A stretch of DNA of 6,846 bases from SYFY01 sp031385325 (lineage in GTDB: Bacteria; Pseudomonadota; Gammaproteobacteria; Pseudomonadales; Azotimanducaceae): assembly GCA_031385325.1 (NCBI GenBank), contig JANNBJ010000227.1:1-6846 (forward strand). The letters run 5' to 3'. Both the position numbers and the translations under genes were made by a program. Shown here piece by piece: positions 5,271-6,846 of this stretch. Every line of letters begins with the position of its first letter. The first letter of the stretch is position 1. Below the pieces are notes generated by a model. The model was not told the origin of the DNA and made no database searches. It was given only the letters and a program-made list of their open reading frames with translations.

Positions 5271-6335
5271 ATGCTGCTGACCGCCGACGAAGTCACCGCC
5301 GACTGGCTTACCGAAAAACTCAGGCGAGCCGGGCACGATAAGACCACCGTACAGTCGTTTGTCGCGCAGGACATCGGCACCGGCCAGTCCGGCCGATGCA
5401 TTCGTTACCAGCTGAGTTTTACCCCTGGCAGTAGCGATGCTCCACGCACCCTGGTCGCCAAGACGGCCTCTGCCAATCCCACTTCCAAAGACACTGGCGA
5501 GATGATGAAGATCTATCGCACGGAAGTAGCCTTCTATCGCCACATTGCGCCAACCGTATCGATGCGTGTACCCACCTGTTATTACACGGCTATTGACGAG
5601 CGGGATCGCGAACATTTCATCCTGCTTGAAGACATGGCACCGGCAACTCAAGGAGATCAGATCGCAGGCTGCTCACCTGCGGTTGCTCACGAAGCCGTGG
5701 TGCAGCTGGCTGGACTGGCCGGTCCAAGCTGGCGAGACGACTCCTGGGACGCCGTACTCGGCCGAGTCCAGGACGGCCCGTTTGCCGGCATCCAGGAACT
5801 TTACAAGCGGACGATGCCAGGTTTCGTCGAGTTCTATGGCGCACAGATGAACCCCGCTCACATCCGCTTCATCCAGGCCATTGGCGCTGCACAAACCTGC
5901 CCGTTGTTTGAGTTCCATGGCGAGAACTTCGGGCTTGAGCACTATGACTACCGGCTCGACAACCTCCTGATCGGCGGCACTGCTGACAAGCCGTCCATCA
6001 CCACTGTCGACTGGCAAAGTGTTCGTGTTGGCAAGCCGCTCCAGGACGTCGCTTTTTTCCTCGGCTCTTCGCTCGCGCCCGATGTCCGGCGTCAGGTCGA
6101 ACTCGATATCCTGCGTGACTATCACCGCGCACTCGTCAACCACGGCGCCGCCGGTTATGCCTGGGAAACCTGCCTGCAGGACTATCGCCGTGGCATCTAC
6201 GCAGGCTTTGGGATCAGCGTGATGTCGCCAGTTCTGGTGGTACGCACCGAGCGTGGAGATCGCATGTTCATGACCATGGCCAGCCGTTACGCCGAAATGG
6301 CCATGGACTGGGAAATCGACGAGTTCATGCATTGA
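5271..6335 (+). CDS. Phosphotransferase of the aminoglycoside/ecdysteroid-kinase-like family
   Basis: The 354-residue protein has the layout of the APH/choline-kinase/EcKinase-like superfamily, which moves the gamma phosphate of ATP to a hydroxyl group of a small molecule. A glycine-rich loop GTGQSGRC (36-43) is followed by LVAK with the ATP-binding lysine K64. YRTEVAFY contains the partner glutamate E85, and the hinge reads ILLEDM (117-122). The catalytic loop is H224-Y-D226-Y-R-L-D-N231, with D226 the likely base and N231 a metal ligand. VDWQ (246-249) provides the second metal aspartate, D247. The usual HGD reads HYD here. Bacterial members are mostly uncharacterised and are often annotated as aminoglycoside phosphotransferase; resistance should not be assumed. 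ATG 5271 has only a weak CAGGGA site 11 nt upstream. The gene diverges from the GMC run and is followed 66 nt later by the partial redoxin-like gene, possibly in one transcript. Confidence 0.85.
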   Translation: MLLTADEVTADWLTEKLRRAGHDKTTVQSFVAQDIGTGQSGRCIRYQLSFTPGSSDAPRTLVAKTASANPTSKDTGEMMKIYRTEVAFYRHIAPTVSMRVPTCYYTAIDERDREHFILLEDMAPATQGDQIAGCSPAVAHEAVVQLAGLAGPSWRDDSWDAVLGRVQDGPFAGIQELYKRTMPGFVEFYGAQMNPAHIRFIQAIGAAQTCPLFEFHGENFGLEHYDYRLDNLLIGGTADKPSITTVDWQSVRVGKPLQDVAFFLGSSLAPDVRRQVELDILRDYHRALVNHGAAGYAWETCLQDYRRGIYAGFGISVMSPVLVVRTERGDRMFMTMASRYAEMAMDWEIDEFMH

Positions 6336-6401
6336 ACCTGCTGCCGGGAAGCCCATCGCCCAACTACGCCGCATCCACGCGCGATTCGATCAGAAATCAT
6401 C

Positions 6402-6846
6402 ATGGGTGACTTCGTCGAACTTCGCCGCGGCGATCCAGCGCCCTGGTTTCATCAGCGAAACCCTGACAACCCCAATTACGCCGTCGACTCGGCCGCAGGG
6501 CGATATCTCGTCTTCTGCTTTTTTGGATCCGCTGCGGATGAGGCCGCCCGCAAGGCCATCACATCGGTATTGGCGAGAACTGATCTGTTTGACGACCGAA
6601 AGTGCTCTTTCTTCGGAGTCAGCACCGATGTTGAAGACGAAGCACAAATGCGCGTCAAGGAGCGATATCCCGGTTACCGATATTTCTGGGATTTCGATCA
6701 GACCATCAGCCGGCTGTATGGCGCCGCGCCGCGAACGTCGTCCGTCAGCACAGAGCCTTCCGCTTATCGCCGCTTCTGGTTGGTACTCGACCCGCTCATG
6801 CGGGTGGTGACGACCATTCCTTTCAACCCGGATGGCAGCGATAGAA
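6402..6846 (+). CDS. Peroxiredoxin-like domain, N-terminal part of a probable 2OG-Fe(II) oxygenase-type protein (cut by window end)
   Basis: An open frame from ATG 6402 continues past the end of the window, giving 148 visible codons. It starts MGDFVELRRGDPAPWFHQRN, the opening typical of AhpC/TSA-like thioredoxin folds (GDPAP followed by an aromatic pair). It continues with GRYLVFCFFGSAADEAARKA (33-52), then FFGVSTD (70-76), YFWDFDQTISRLYG and RRFWLVLDPLMRVV. In real peroxiredoxins the strand after RYLV leads to a T-x-x-C site; here that place reads GSAADEAAR, so the peroxidatic cysteine is missing. C39 and C68 are the only visible cysteines. I recall this domain at the N-terminus of proteins annotated as 2OG-Fe(II) oxygenases, but the oxygenase part would lie beyond the window, so that call is an inference. 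No strong ribosome site is seen. It follows the phosphotransferase gene by 66 nt on the same strand. Confidence 0.7.
   Translation, partial: MGDFVELRRGDPAPWFHQRNPDNPNYAVDSAAGRYLVFCFFGSAADEAARKAITSVLARTDLFDDRKCSFFGVSTDVEDEAQMRVKERYPGYRYFWDFDQTISRLYGAAPRTSSVSTEPSAYRRFWLVLDPLMRVVTTIPFNPDGSDR

Noticed and set aside
5673..6374. Minus-strand open frame of 233 codons
   Set aside because: Antisense to the phosphotransferase gene, with no recognisable motifs and no plausible ribosome site.
1..6846. CRISPR array, tRNA, rRNA or phage genes
   Set aside because: No regularly spaced repeats, no tRNA-like cloverleaf or rRNA signature, and no integrase or structural phage gene were seen on either strand.

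Overview
The window looks like the chromosome of a moderately GC-rich proteobacterium, most likely a gammaproteobacterium. The reasons are Shine-Dalgarno led genes, tightly packed operons, a gluconate-dehydrogenase-like GMC oxidoreductase pair, and TGTAGGAG-type intergenic repeats of the kind common in Pseudomonas and Xanthomonadales relatives. The genus cannot be told from the sequence. There are no RNA genes, CRISPR arrays or phage genes.

Layout. (1) Bases 1-1057, plus strand: a beta-lactamase-fold serine hydrolase that probably begins left of the window. (2) Bases 1053-1153: a short convergent intergenic zone bounded by inverted TGTAGGAG repeats, which supply the TAG stop codons of both flanking genes. 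(3) Bases 5013 down to 1149, minus strand: a compact five-gene run of GMC oxidoreductase, gluconate 2-dehydrogenase subunit 3-like small subunit, CinA C-terminal domain protein, NUDIX hydrolase and GNAT acetyltransferase. The GNAT gene is cut in two by a 176-bp non-coding, palindromic, MITE-like element at 1566-1741 with 17-bp perfect terminal inverted repeats and a probable 4-bp target duplication (CTCG/CTAG). Removing the element and one duplication copy restores a 202-residue acetyltransferase frame exactly. (4) Bases 5014-5270: a divergent promoter region holding another copy of the repeat core and two small dyads. (5) Bases 5271 to the end, plus strand: an aminoglycoside/ecdysteroid-kinase-like phosphotransferase, then a gene cut by the window end whose visible part is a peroxiredoxin-like domain without the usual catalytic cysteine. 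It is probably the N-terminus of a 2OG-Fe(II) oxygenase-type protein.

How the genes may work together. The GMC enzyme and its small subunit should form a flavin dehydrogenase acting on a hydroxyl group. The divergent kinase-like protein and the putative oxygenase could act on the same unknown small molecule; this is inference from position only. Downstream, the stand-alone CinA C-terminal domain (NMN deamidase family) overlaps by ATGA with a NUDIX protein resembling ADP-ribose pyrophosphatases. That pairing recalls the two activities of full-length CinA and suggests a small pyridine-nucleotide salvage or clean-up module. The clearest unusual items are the foldback element inside the GNAT gene, the repeats that double as stop codons, and the CinA-C/NUDIX pair.
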